Source: Dryas octopetala (lineage: Eukaryota > Streptophyta > Magnoliopsida > Rosales > Rosaceae). From it: a stretch of 64,000 nucleotides of DNA. The notes beneath the pieces were generated by a model. That model saw nothing but the letters and a program-made list of their open reading frames with translations. It did no database searches and had not been told where the DNA came from. The translations under genes and the position numbers were made by a program. The DNA lies in NCBI GenBank assembly GCA_963921425.1, contig OY992835.1:2852001-2916000 (forward strand), given 5' to 3'. How positions within the stretch are numbered: position 1 is the stretch's first letter; every line of letters begins with the position of its first letter. Positions 12,428 through 23,826 of the stretch are shown in pieces.

Positions 12428-13000
12428 TATTTTAAAATGAATTGCTAACTTATCATATTCGGAAATTGTAATTTTATATTTGGAAAGCGTGAGTACATAG
12501 TTAGAACGTGCAATTGGATATTGGAAAGTGTAATCACATTTTTGGGAAGTGCAATTTCAACATTTTTTCTCCGGAATGATATACACAATTGATCAAATTG
12601 TATGGCCCACTTATTCACTTATGTCTCTAGTTTTCTGATGTTTTTTTATTGTTATTCCTAGTCCTTTGTAAAAATCAATCATATAAGTATCTAGATGCAA
12701 AATTACAATAAATTTAAAATTTCTCATCTATTAAAAAAATATGCAGACAAACATGATATGATTATATCTAGTGGTAACATACATATATTTGGAATGCGTG
12801 ATTACATAGTTGGAAAGCTAGAAAGCGTAATTACATATTTGGATATCGTGATTACATATTGTGGTAAATTTGGAAAGCGTGATTACATATTGTGGTAAAT
12901 CTAATGTCAGTAAAATGTCCATCATAGATAGTACCTTTGAACATATATTTGGCTAGCGTGATTACTTCCCACCCCTAAATTATTGACATCCATATATACT
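12428..13000. repeat. AT-rich dispersed repeats with 'gcgtgattacat' units
   Basis: Contains the second copy of the direct repeat (12669-12760). Between 12780 and 12960 there are several short units built on 'ttggaaagcgtgattacata(ttgtgg)'. These match 8200-8240 and 11140-11190. No coding capacity is seen. Confidence 0.7.
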
Positions 13001-13557
13001 TCGTATCCCCACCACCATTACCATCCTTAGCAGTGGTCACCGCCACCACTACTTCCACCACACCTTAATATAATCATTGGACTATAAATAACTACACATA
13101 ATTCTCAATAAATGGTTCCATAAAAATACAAACTTTATGAGAACCATGTGTATTTGTATCTCAAATGTCTCTTCCAAAAACTAAAAATTATGATGTTCTT
13201 AAGTTTAGGATAAAACGGGGAAAAAAAAAAAAGTAGAACAAGTCGACAGGCTGAGGATGGGAATGTGAAACCCCTTTACTATTTCCACAACCATAAGACC
13301 AAATTCCTTCGACAACAAAGCAAACTTCAGGCACCTAACATATCAAAAGATAAACATAAAATGGTATCATACCAAACCTAAAATGGTCTGGCTGATCATT
13401 CATTAAGTGAAATCTAAAATATATCATGACGAGATAGCTTAAGTCTCAAATCATATCCCAAGAAACAAGTTACGGGTAGATATTAAATATTCTAGCAGCA
13501 GCCAGAAAGATCTCCAAACCTAGTAACCTCTGTCACTAGAACTCTGCATGCTTGAAA
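13001..13557 (-). other. 3' UTR and downstream of eEF1B gene
   Basis: The final exon of the eEF1B gene (entering at 13559) must continue here as 3' UTR on the minus strand. No other gene is seen. The exact poly(A) site is not evident; an A/T-rich stretch near 13170-13240 is a plausible end. Confidence 0.4.
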
Positions 13558-15226
13558 TCCTGCAATGAGAAACAAGAGTAGGCATAAGTTTAAAAAAGCC
13601 AGTAAATATCAATTATGACTATGTCTCTCCGAGGACATACAATGATAACTTTATTACCATATAATCAAGAAATGGTCATTGCAGCATCAAATTTATTGAT
13701 ACAAGTACAAGCTAAAAGGAATACTTACAGATTTTGTTGAAGGCTACAATGTCACAGCTCTGGATATACTCATTAATCGGTTCAACTGTGAGATGTTCTT
13801 CAATAAGAGTGTCCACAGAGACCAGATCATCAACAATTGTTAGCATAATTTGCAACTTCTTTATCCCATAACCAACAGCTACAAGTTTTGCTGCAGCATC
13901 GACAAGATAATAACCAAATCAGAAACATAAAGGCTGGTTTAAGATCAAGAGGAATAAAAATTACAAAAATACAACAGTAAAATCCACATATTGCCTTTAT
14001 GCACACTCTCCTCCATTAACATAGTTCATGGGTTATCCAACCGAATTAGATAAATTTCAAGAATATTGGTTTGTAATTTAATAAAACGCAGTGCTAGAGA
14101 CCATATTTTCTGACAACAATGATTAACCACATGATGTGGCAGTTGATTAACCTCCTAATGTGGCAGTTGATGTGTTAATTAATAATGAAGTGCACATCAA
14201 CAGCCTCATTAGGTGATCAGCTAATATGATTATAAAACGTGGCATCTTTAGCATTTGAACTGCAATTAATCCTTAGATGAATAAAGAACTTACATGCTCC
14301 CCAGTGCAAGCCTTCCATGTTAACACTTCTTACTGCCTCCTCAAGCTTTTTCATGTCAGTTTCATCATCCCATGGCTTCACATCCAACAGGACTGATGAT
14401 TTTCCAGCTGATAATGGTAAACACACAAGAGTATAGTTTCTGTTAAAAAATTGCAAAAGGGAGCAACCTGAAAGTAATATATGAAACAGTAAAAAAAACA
14501 AGGAAACTCACACTCTTTCTTTTTCGCAGATTTCTTGATGGCAGCCGCACGTTCTTCAGCAGCCTTCTTCTCCTCTTCAGTCTCTTCACCAAAGAGATCC
14601 ACATCATCATCATCATCATCGTCTTCAGCAGCTGAGGCCTGAAAATTGTATCATATTCTAAACATTAAGTATAACTATTTTATGCAATTTCTTAAAGCAG
14701 ATAAAAGAACAAAGTCCAAACTCAAAATGCCATATTCTTCTTTAAGAAAGTAGTTGCAAGCAAGACAAAACACAGACATGCAAATAAGAACTCAGTAAAG
14801 AGAGAGGATATACTTGCCTTTGAATCACCTACAGGAGGTGTAGCAACCGCTTCAGCTGTGATGGGAGCAGATCCCTCAACAGTGACACCACAACCATCTC
14901 CAGAAACACCACTACAACACCAAATATCATAAAATGAGTCAGAGATAAAACACAAATATACGAGTTTAGAAGAAATTCATAAGAATGTAATAACAAAGAC
15001 AAAACAAACGCAGAACAACTTACGAAATCCTAAGGAGTGCATCAATGTGCTTGTACCAACGAAACACATTCACGTATTCTGATGATGGGGGCTTTGAAAG
15101 AGCAGCAAGGACAGTGAGGTCATCCTTTGAAGCCTGATACCCAGTGATGTAACTGCGAGTAAGCAAGTACTCGTCCAGTTTCTTCAGACCAGCGGCCGAG
15201 TTGACGTCATAGAATGCGACTGCCAT
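13558..15226 (-). CDS. eEF1B-beta: elongation factor 1B beta/delta (guanine nucleotide exchange subunit)
   Basis: This subunit recharges eEF1A with GTP during cytosolic translation. Coding exons on the minus strand: 15226-15024, 14911-14818, 14638-14512, 14407-14294, 13890-13729 and the last two bases of the stop at 13559-13558. The sum is 702 bases, 233 residues, the usual plant length. The N-terminus starts [20 protein letters not shown] and has the GST-C-like region. An acidic run of seven Asp is followed by [20 protein letters not shown], then the exchange domain with [20 protein letters not shown]. The end reads [16 protein letters not shown]. Two oddities: the third coding junction uses a GC donor (AAG then GCAAGT), because the nearby GT would bring an in-frame stop. 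The stop codon is split by an intron (T at 13729, GA at 13559-13558). A further intron lies in the 5' UTR. All other introns are GT-AG, and no damage is seen. Confidence 0.95.
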
Positions 15227-15740
15227 TGCTAGGTATACTTGTGGTTTCCCTGCAACCCATATGACAAACAAATTAAGTCTTTCATTCATGGATGAGTAAC
15301 ACACTCACTGTCAATGATGGGTACCAAAATCACCCAGCTAATACATAATTAGGCATAGCCAATTGAGAAAATACTGTCAAACATTACATTATCTGACAGA
15401 TGATTACATTTTTATTCAACAGATAATTAAGAGCCTTTTAAGGTCTATTCTGAATAATTTTCTCTGAAACGTGCAGCTCCAAGGGTAAAAGCAATTAATT
15501 TAACCCATAAAAACGTAAATTTGAAACCCAACACAATATCGAAGAAAACAACACAACAATTTCAATTGACCGAGAAAACAAAATACTAAAGAGATTCACG
15601 AATAAGAGGCTAAAGAACACGGATTTGATAAAAGAAGTGAGTGTATTGAACAATGGATCTGATCCTACCTTAAGCACGACAGAGCAACACAGCGAAGAAG
15701 ACGAGAGACAGAGAGAATGGCTGAGAGATGTCTAGGGTTT
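15227..15740 (-). promoter_or_regulatory. eEF1B 5' UTR with intron and telo-box
   Basis: Upstream of the ATG the minus strand has an acceptor (ttgcag, about 15252) and a donor (aag then gtagga, GT at 15668-15667). This gives a leader intron of about 415 bases. The leader exon at about 15669-15730 is pyrimidine rich. A telo-box AAACCCTA lies at 15740-15733 on the minus strand. Telo-boxes near the start of transcription are known in plant translation genes such as eEF1A and ribosomal proteins. Its use here is inference. Confidence 0.7.
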
Positions 15741-16319
15741 TTAAGGATTTTATTTTTTGGCCACTGGGTAAACAGTATGGACCGAAATGTTTTGAGTTGG
15801 AGGCTTGGGGCTTCTTAAAAACCCCACCAAATTTTTTAACACCCCACGTTAATTTTTTTGTTTTAAGCTTCCACTTTAACCCCTCAAACCAAATCAAGAA
15901 AATAATAAAAAAATAATAATGAAATAGAAAAAGTGGTGGTGAGGGATTTCTACACTTTTTCTTTTTAATTTTATTATATTTTTTTACTTTTTTTAATTTT
16001 TTTTAATTTTTTTACTTTTTTAATTTTTTTTTATTTTTTTACTTTTTTTTTATTTTTGTTTGAGGGGTAAAACTAAAAAGAAAGCTCAAAGAAAATTTTT
16101 TTAGTGGGGTGCTAAAAGCATTTGTGTGCCGTTTCTTTAGAATCACCAAAAGGTCCACAATATGGCATGAAAGATGCCGTTTTAAGGAGTACAGGGCTGT
16201 AGGTACAAACGTGAAACGACGTTTCTTGCAATTAGAAAATCCTACCTTGGCAATAGTGCTTCACCCACCTTCGTCAAGCTCCGAGTCCAAAAGAAGAAGA
16301 AAATGAAGGGATGTCAATG
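15741..16319. other. upstream region of eEF1B with T-rich runs
   Basis: Contains long T-rich stretches at 15950-16060 and no credible gene. It is probably the distal promoter of the eEF1B gene up to the repeat element that starts at 16320. Confidence 0.4.
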
Positions 16320-16564
16320 GTGCGTTTGGATGAAGTAATTTGAAATTACTAAGGAATTCACAAATGATGAAATTTAAAATGATGTGATTTAAAATTCTAG
16401 AATATGTAAATACTCTTGTTTGAATAACACGTAAACATAATAGAATTTAAATAGAAAATTTATAGTAGTTTTATTTTTTGATGCATCAATTAAAAAGAGT
16501 AGTGGTGATGGTGGCAACAATAAAAATGATGTTTGTGGTGAGTTGATGATGATGGTAGGGGTGA

Positions 16565-16925
16565 TGGCCCACGAGCGGTGGGAGAAATGGTGGCAGCGAA
16601 AATTGGGACGTTTGCAGTGGCGGCGACGGCGATAGTAGTGATGGTGGAGGCGGCAACAACAGTGGTGGTGGTGGTGGTGTCGACAGCGGCGACGATGGTG
16701 GTGGTGGTGTCGGCGGTGGCGACGGTGATGGTGGTAACGGCAACAGCGGTGATAGTGATGGTAGTGGTGGCGGCAAAGACAATGGTGATGGTGGTGGTGT
16801 AACGGCAGCGGCAGTGGTGGTGGTGGTGGTGCTGTCAGCGGCGGCGACGGTGATGGTGGTAACGGCAGCGAAGGTGATAGTGATGGTGGTGGTGGTAGCA
16901 GCAGCGACAGTGGTGATGGTGGTGG
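16565..16925. repeat. GGT/GGC/GAT-rich minisatellite, left half
   Basis: Degenerate units of the type ggtggtggtgtcggcggcgacggtgatgg fill the segment; some longer phrases such as 'gcgacggtgatggtggtaac' recur. All six frames look open because the repeat lacks stop words. The apparent Pro/His/Ser-rich proteins are therefore not evidence of genes. Confidence 0.85.
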
Positions 16926-17115
16926 TGTAACACCTCCATTCCTCACTTGGGCAATGTGGGATCACTCACTTCTCCTCACCTGGTAGCTCGCCACTGTCTC
17001 GCGCAATCGCCCACTCAGGGTCTTAGTCCTTGGGTCTTGCAATCCACACACCTTCGGGCGGGTCTAGCTCTGATATCATTCCTCAATTTATGCGTATCAT
17101 CCTTGCGCATGGGCC

Positions 17116-17147
<32 letters not shown>

Positions 17148-17597
17148 TCCAAAAGCCTAAAACAAAATTTTTTGAATATAAATGAAGTTCCTCGAATTGT
17201 TTAAAACATGCTCTCCAATGGAAATAAACTCATACTGATGAATGCATTATAGTTCTAATCAATTTCTTCAAAATATTATGTAAAATTTATTTAATTCATT
17301 ATGCATGAACCATAAATATCAATTTAAGCTTATGGAAGAAGATTTTGAAAACCCAAGTCCAACTCACAATCTTTTTAGCTCAAATCTAAACTCAATATAG
17401 TCAAGAAATGAATATAAAACATTTCATAATACACTTTGATTTGTTTAAATATTTTTAATATAGTGGTTTTACATAAATGTTTTATTTGAAAGAAATGTAT
17501 TTATTTATGTTTATGTGCATGGCTCATTGTTTGAAAAAGGGTTGAAAGGCAGTGTTTCAGTATTTTTGTGGGCTCGAGGTTCGGGGCGTTACGTACA
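16926..17597. mobile_element. chimeric LTR-element insertion in the minisatellite
   Basis: It begins TGTAACACCTCC and ends GTTACGTACA. The 5-mers on both sides are ggtgg (16921-16925, 17598-17602), although in a GGT repeat this is weak support. The right 150 bases are the 3' end of a family A LTR in plus orientation. The left 150 bases read, on the minus strand, from a TGATATCAGAGC primer-binding-site-like motif to GGAGGTGTTACA. A U6 snRNA segment lies between. Confidence 0.6.
17081..17149 (-). pseudogene. U6 spliceosomal snRNA fragment
   Basis: On the minus strand the sequence is the plant U6 snRNA from about nucleotide 19 (GATAAAATTGG) through ACAGAGA, AGATTAGC, GCGCAAGGATGA and GCATAAATTGAG to about nucleotide 90. 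Only a few substitutions are seen (for example CCCC to CCCA, GACACG to GATACG). The 5' stem-loop and the 3' terminal part are missing. No upstream sequence element or TATA at snRNA spacing is apparent, so it is a retro-derived fragment and not a gene. Confidence 0.9.
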
Positions 17598-17820
17598 GGT
17601 GGTGGCGGAGGCGACAGTGGTGTTGGTGGTGGTGGCGGCGACGGTGGTGGCGGCAGTGTCGGTGGTGGTGGTGGTGGTGGCGGCGGCGGTGGCGGTGGCA
17701 GTGTCGGTGGTTGTGGTGGTGGCGGGGCGGAGGTGGTGGTGTCAATGGTGGTGACGTTGGCGGTGGTGGTGGTAGTGGCGGCATGATGGTAGTGGTAGTG
17801 GTAGTGGTAGTGGTATTGTG
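17598..17820. repeat. GGT/GGC-rich minisatellite, right half
   Basis: Same composition as 16565-16925; together they were one array before the insertion. It ends in a (ggtagt) run at about 17788-17816. ORFs here are low-complexity artefacts. Confidence 0.85.
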
Positions 17821-18061
17821 ATTAATTGGCAATTATGGGTGGACATGACTTATTTTTCTTTTGTGAAAACTAGAATTTTGAAAATGACACCAATTTAGGT
17901 GGAATTTAAAGTTGAAATTTACAGCCATCAAATCCTAAGTTTTTCCACATATAATTTACAAAATTGTATATTTATGGACCCAAACAAGGAAATTAGAGCA
18001 TGTAATTTTTTAAATGCTGAATTTGTTTAAATTCAAGTTTTTTTCCTCCATCCAAACACAC

Positions 18062-18259
18062 TAAGAGAACAACTCACACATACTCGAGCAAGGACGCAAC
18101 TACAGATGGACCTAACTCTAACCTCTTCGTCTACTACTGTAAGCAATGTGGATCTCACCTCCTAATAAATGATTCTCTCTCTCTCCCTCTATTGATTTTA
18201 CTTGGTTTATTTGAGCTAAAATTAATAAGCTTTAAAAATAGTGCAATTATCATATGAGT
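18062..18259. other. spacer
   Basis: Short CT run at 18172-18190. No gene seen. Confidence 0.3.
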
Positions 18260-19440
18260 TGTAATGACTCGACCCAAATTTCACTAGAAATTTAAATTTT
18301 TATTTAACTTTGGTTTTAAGAGGTTTTTAAAGGAGAGTTACAGTTAATCTAAATCGAACCTTAATTTTCCAACTCACTTCTCACTCTTAATCTAAATCAT
18401 CAAATCAATTATGTAAAAGAGAGTTACAGTTTATACCTTAGCCGGTGCTTATTCAGGAGTCGGTTCCATATCGCTAAGGCGTCCGTTCGAGGTTCGATTT
18501 CCAATTTGAGTTCTCCATCAGCTTTCAATCCACCTAAAAATCAACCAATATGTCATTAGGAATCTAAAAATAGTCCTAAAAGGTGGGAGAGGGTCGAAAC
18601 CTGCTCGAAACCACTCCGGTCGCCGCCATGCGCGATTGTCCAACGATGGCTGCCGGCGGTGAATAGTGGTTGTTTCCCAAACTTCTCAAATGAGCGAAAC
18701 AAATATACGAACATGTAGATAACGACGAGACGAGCAACTTTTATACCTGGGTCAACCTCAAAAGGTGGTTGAAAATGGCCGGAACACACCTTGGATTCGC
18801 GGCACCTATGGTGGCTTTAATGGCAACTCCCAAAATGCTGAATTAAAACATGAATGGTGACCTAGAACTGGAAGCTCATGAAGAGAGAGGAAGATCCATG
18901 CCAAGAACTCCATGAATGGTGGCCAGAGTCATCGGAAATCGGCGAAAAACCGTCATTAGGGGCGTCACCTTTCAAGCTACGATTCGCTCAGTACAATGCG
19001 AGCCAGAGCCAGAGTGCGTGTAATTTACCAAAAGAAAGAGGAAGTCGATACGAAGCCATAGCCACCAACATTGCGTCAATCGGACATGTTCACTTCTTAA
19101 ATTATGGCCGGTCAAAGTTGGGAGGGTGGTGGTCAAAACGGGAAATTTATGAAAATGAGGAGGGGTTGCTGCTATGCGGGAGAGAAGAAAGGTCAGCTGG
19201 TTTTTAAAATGGCTGATCCACAAAATTACCATAATGCCCTCTAACTTCAAACACACATAATTTTGTTTACGTAACTTCGAATCGCAATCCGTTTTCGCAT
19301 ATACGTTCGTGAGCACGAGGACTTTCCAACTATGCCAAGATTGTAATTTTAAAAATTACTTTTCAATTAAACCCCTTTGGAAACCCAAACTTTTTCATTA
19401 AGGGCATAAATGTTCACTTCACGAGAATTTTGCTTAGTAC
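18260..19440. mobile_element. rearranged family B LTR fragments
   Basis: 18260-18345 begins TGTAATGACTCGACCC and matches the start of the family B LTR at 41895. From about 18580 to 19390 the sequence instead resembles the 5' half of such LTRs in minus orientation. It has GC-rich blocks, then 'accataatgccctctaac', 'gaatcgcaatccg' and 'gtgagcacgaggactttccaac', compared with 48960-49060. The outer ends and target duplications are lost. ORFs at 18556-19316 are readings of this repeat. Confidence 0.55.
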
Positions 19441-21093
19441 TTAGGTTGCTAAATGGAATGCAAGTACATGGCCTTTAAAAAAGAGAAATGTCTATACTTG
19501 TTTAATATGACTGTTGGGATTGAAATCATTTACCTATTTAATGCATTAACTGAAATCAATGTTCACAATGCAGGTGATCTAGATCATTTTACCTTAGAGA
19601 TACACCATGGTGGGAAACTAGTGGAAGAGAATAATGTTCTCACTTATCGAGGTGGCCACATTATATGGGGGGACTATTGCAACATAGACCACAATCTCTG
19701 TTTGAGTTGGAAGGACATGCTAGGTGGATAGGATACAAAGTGAAGCCTGGTTATTATTACAGGACACAAGCTCAAGAGTGGGAACCAATCTTAACTAATC
19801 AAGATGTGATGTGAATGTGTAGGATTCAGACTCCCAACAGAGTAGCTTTTGTGTATTACATTCATGGTGAGATTACTGAAGTTGATGCTGAGCATATTGA
19901 CCTAGTGTCAGATTCAGAATTTCAACCAAGGAATGAGGCAGATGTGCAAGGTAGGGAACCTACTGTTAGTGTGGATACAAAATTGAATGGGGAGGCAGAA
20001 GTACTGTTAGTGTGAATAAGAAGGCAGAAGTGCATGGTGGGGGGCATGTGATAGAGTAAATAGGGAAGCAGAAGTCAATGGTGGGGGGCAAGGTGAGTAT
20101 GCAGTACAAGATCAAGCAATTGACAAGGAATTTGTGAGGTGTGAGGGAAAGGAATCAACTGTTGAAATTGAAGAAGAAGTTGGAACTAAAGAAGAGATAA
20201 CTGACAATTGTGAGAGTGATGATGATAATAGTGATGATCCAGATTATAATTATGTAGACAGTGAATATGAACAGGAAGTTGAAGACTTGAACATGCTGAT
20301 TAGCCTGATTATGTCGATTTTGAGATTGAGGGTGATGGTGAAGGTGGAGGGTTTGGAGATGTAGATTCTGAAGACATGGCCAATGAGAGTGATGTATCAA
20401 GTATCCATGACACAGATGTTGATAATGATGATGAGCTCATTGCTAAGGAAATCAGAAAGAAGAAGAACATGCCAAAGTTCTCTTACTATAGAAAGGTGAC
20501 AGACCTAAAGAATCCTCATTTCAAGTTAGGGCAGTGTTATGTTAATGCAGAAGAGTTCAAAGAGGCAGTGAGAGTGTATTCCATCATTAATAGCAGGGAG
20601 ATAATTTTTGTAAAGAATCACTGCATAATGGTAAAAGTGAAGTGTGCATCTGGTTGCCCTTTTCATATCTATGCTTCATTGGACATGAAAAGGAATATGT
20701 TTATGGTTAGAACCCTGAAAGATGAGCATGCTTGCACTGGCCCAAGGTACAACCAGTATGCAAATGCAGTATGGATGACAAAAGAATATGGGGATGAGTT
20801 TAGAAGCAACCCCAAGTGGGATGTTAGGGCATTTCAGGAAAAGGTGCTTAAGCAATACAACATCCAAGTCACAAGGTCTCAATGTTATAGAGCAAAAAGG
20901 CTTGCAATGAAGAAAGCTGATCGAAGGTAGCATTGAGGTGCAGTATGCAGTGCTTAGGGATTAACTGAAAACCCTTCAACACTATAATGAAAACACTACT
21001 GTTAAGGTCCAATCGGAGGTGGAATCTGATGGGGCTAGGTTCAAGAGATGATACATATGTTTGGGTGCATCACAACAAGGTTATCTTGAAGAG

Positions 21094-21511
21094 TGTAACG
21101 ACCCGACCCAAAATTCAGGAGAAATTTTAATTTTTATTCGTTTTGGCCATGTAGAGGCATATTGGGAAATGGATTTGAGAGACTCGTATCTTTTCAAGTT
21201 TTTATTCTAAATAATTTGGGAATTTAATTGAGAAATAAAAAGGGTTTTGAGTTAATTTTTAATTTTCTTTTAAATTGGGCTTGACCCAAAGTTGACTTTT
21301 AAAACTAGGTGGTTTTTGATTTTGACTTTTGACCCATTGGAAAGATCTCAAACCCACGAGTCCATAGACGCGAACTGTGCGTCAATTCAAGTTTCGGTTT
21401 GTGAGTTACGGGCTTTTGAAGTGAGGGGCAAATTTGTAATTTTGCTTGGGCTAAGTTTTAAAAACCCAAAAACTGAAATTTTTTTCAGTTTTCTCTCTCC
21501 CCTCTCACGGA

Positions 21512-21552
<41 letters not shown>

Positions 21553-23826
21553 TTCCTCCCCGGCGCACACGCCTCCTTCCAGTCACCATCGCCGGCCAGC
21601 CACCGCCGACCTCGACCTCCGGCGAGCACCCCGACGCCGACCACCCTCCCCTCGAGTTAACTCTCTCTCTTTCTCTCTTCGACACTTTCTCCTCTCTTTC
21701 CCTCTGTGCGCGCAGCACCACCACCGGAGGACAGCTTCCGGCCACTGTCCCAGCGGTACGAGGCCACCGGCGTGACCCCTGTGGGCCGGCCGTCCTCCCT
21801 CGAGCTCCCCTCCGCCGACCGGTGCCCCCTCGAGCAGAAGACAACCGAAGAAAACTCCCCCAGCCGCCGGTTTCTCTTGCCGATTCCGGCCAACTTCGAA
21901 CTCCAATCAAGAAATTGGTTAGTGGGTTTTCTTCCTCTATTCTTGGGCTTCCAAACCCATATAGTATGGTTTGTCAATTTTGAGTAATTGTGATTCTGAA
22001 AAATTGGGGTTTAGAACCCATTTCGGGTTCCCTTTAAGTTTCAGTTTCTGGAGGTGTTCTTGAACGTGTGTGGACATTTTTCACCCCTAGGAACCCTTAA
22101 TTTATGACTAGTTTTGAGAATTTTAAACAAATTGGAGAAATGAATAGTTTTTGGGTATTTAGGAATTTGATTTTTGAGGAATTATGGGCCATTTCGGGTT
22201 GGCCTTGTAAATTTTGTTTTGGAGATTATTTTTAGACCATCGTCGGACAATATTTATTCATTTGAAACCTAATTGGAATCTAGAATTTAAAGAGGTTGTG
22301 AAATTTGAGGAAATTGTGGAATTTGATCTTAGAACCACCACTTTGAGCGGCGACGACGGAGGTTCTGAATTCCCCACTGTCATTCTGAGTTCCTAGCATT
22401 AATTTGAATATTTTGACTAAGTTGGTTGGCGATCTTGGGTGTCGTAGGTCGAAACAAAGATGTTTTGGGAATAAGTTTTAGAGTGTCATCGTTTTAAAGA
22501 GGTGACTTTTAACCATAGGGAAGAACGTGAAGTAGCTAGGACGTCGGGTTTTCTTGTAAGAACATACAGTTTATTGGTCGTTGACATGGGTCTAATTGTA
22601 TGCTATTGCTTTTATTAGGCGAGGCGACCGTAGCTCGTGACGATCCAGCGGAAGATCGAAACTAGATTTCCCCAATTTGTGAGTGGACTTTGTTTTTATA
22701 AAAGTTTATGTTTCTAAATGTCTATGATTTCATTGATTTAATGGTGGATTTGTGTTGAGAATTATTATTTAAAGTTTCTTCAAATGATATTCTAGTTGAG
22801 ACTAATGACTTTAAAAATTGAGATGTTGTGATTTGAGGAAAGACACATGTTTTATGAGTTGGGTTGTTAAAAGGGAATTGTGAAAAGAGTATTTAAAAAC
22901 TGATGTATAAATGCACGTATTGACCTGTCGAGCCTGCCTGTGTTAAATGCACGGGATTGTGGCCAGGATACGAGCCTACTCGTGCGGAGCGACCCTCCGT
23001 ACGAGATTGTGGCCAGGATACGAGCCTGCTCGTGCGGAGCGACCCTCCGCACAAGATTGTGGCCAGGATGTGAGCCTGCTTGGCGGAGTGACCCTCCGTA
23101 CGAGATTGTGGCCAGGATTTGAGCCTGCCCGTGTGCGGGATTGTGGCCAGGACATTGTCTACAGTACGGGTACAAATATGGTGTGAGTTTTAAGTATAAG
23201 TGTTTTGAGATATCAGCTTATAAAGATAATTTCAGTTCAGATTTGCTATTTCTCAACTTGGAAAGTTTTATTACTTTTTCAGTATATTGAGGTCTATTTG
23301 AGATGATTTTCGAAAATGATTTTGAAAATAGTCTTTTTTAAAATTGGGGGATTTCAAAGAGTATCGTGAGGTCTTAGAGTGAAATGTGGTTATGAAGGGT
23401 TTTCTGAAAAGATATTTAATTTTTGATTTCATTTTTATTAAACTGTCCACTCACTGAGTTTGTCTCACGTTTTACCTTGTTTTGTCTTAAATTGTCCCTC
23501 AGGTAGTAGCTTTGGTGGAGGTCGAGCCAATCACGTCGAGGCAATTACATCCATATTCCTACTCGGACCAGTAGGCGTTATTTAATTTTTTTTGTAGAAA
23601 TTCCTTGTGATAGAATAGAAGCTCTGATAACTACTTTACAATTTTAAGTTGGATTTCTGTGAAATTGTTGGGTCTGAGACCCTATTTTGGTTGTGGTAGA
23701 GGTGGTTGCTATATAGAAGTGCTTTTTAACAGGTTTTGAAATTTCTGGGTTAGTCTATTTTCAGGGGAGGTTCTACCGAATTTTCGGTAGGATTTTTCTT
23801 GATTTTGGATTCCCACAGGACCTCTC
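21094..23826 (+). mobile_element. family B LTR inserted in the MULE transposase
   Basis: Starts TGTAACGACCCGACCC right after the transposase frame. It parallels the complete solo LTR at 41895-44170 all the way to 'tcccacaggacctctc'. The last ~45 bases of the LTR (the ggtttcagggtagaatt...ctgtca part) and roughly eight to ten transposase codons are missing at the right junction. A small deletion therefore removed the 3' terminus, and no target duplication remains. It has a CT tract (about 21513-21550), a GC-rich region to 21900, and a 50-bp tandem array at 22955-23150. Confidence 0.85.
22955..23155 (+). repeat. 50-bp tandem array in LTR
   Basis: Units begin gattgtggccaggat at 22955, 23005, 23055, 23103 and 23139 (periods 50, 50, 48, 36). 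A decayed minus-strand version (ccacaatcc, cctggccacaatcc) sits at 44884-44970 in the other family B LTR. In the solo LTR at 41895 the same place holds an unrelated 54-bp array. Confidence 0.9.

Larger units (their letters stand above)
16320..18061. mobile_element. element with GTGYGTTTGGATG terminal inverted repeats
   Basis: The left end GTGCGTTTGGATGAAG and the complement of the right end (GTGTGTTTGGATGGAGG) form short inverted termini. Subterminal sequence (gaatttaaa, aaattcaa type words) is also roughly symmetrical. Inside lie a GGT-type minisatellite and an LTR/U6 chimeric insertion. I did not find a matching target duplication, so the type (hAT or PIF/Harbinger MITE-like) is open. Confidence 0.5.

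Noticed and set aside
16389-17832. Long Pro/His/Ser/Val-rich frames on both strands
   Set aside because: They come from a GGT/GGC minisatellite that lacks stop words in all frames; no start context, splice signal or domain.
18430-18500. B-box-like ggttcgatttcc phrase, possible tRNA
   Set aside because: No cloverleaf could be drawn, B-box has an extra base, and no matching A-box at the right distance.
21548-21987. Several overlapping frames in GC-rich LTR sequence
   Set aside because: Overlapping in several frames on both strands, not conserved between the LTR copies.
22955-23155. Array resembling a CRISPR by period
   Set aside because: Plant DNA, units are contiguous without unique spacers, and it lies inside an LTR.
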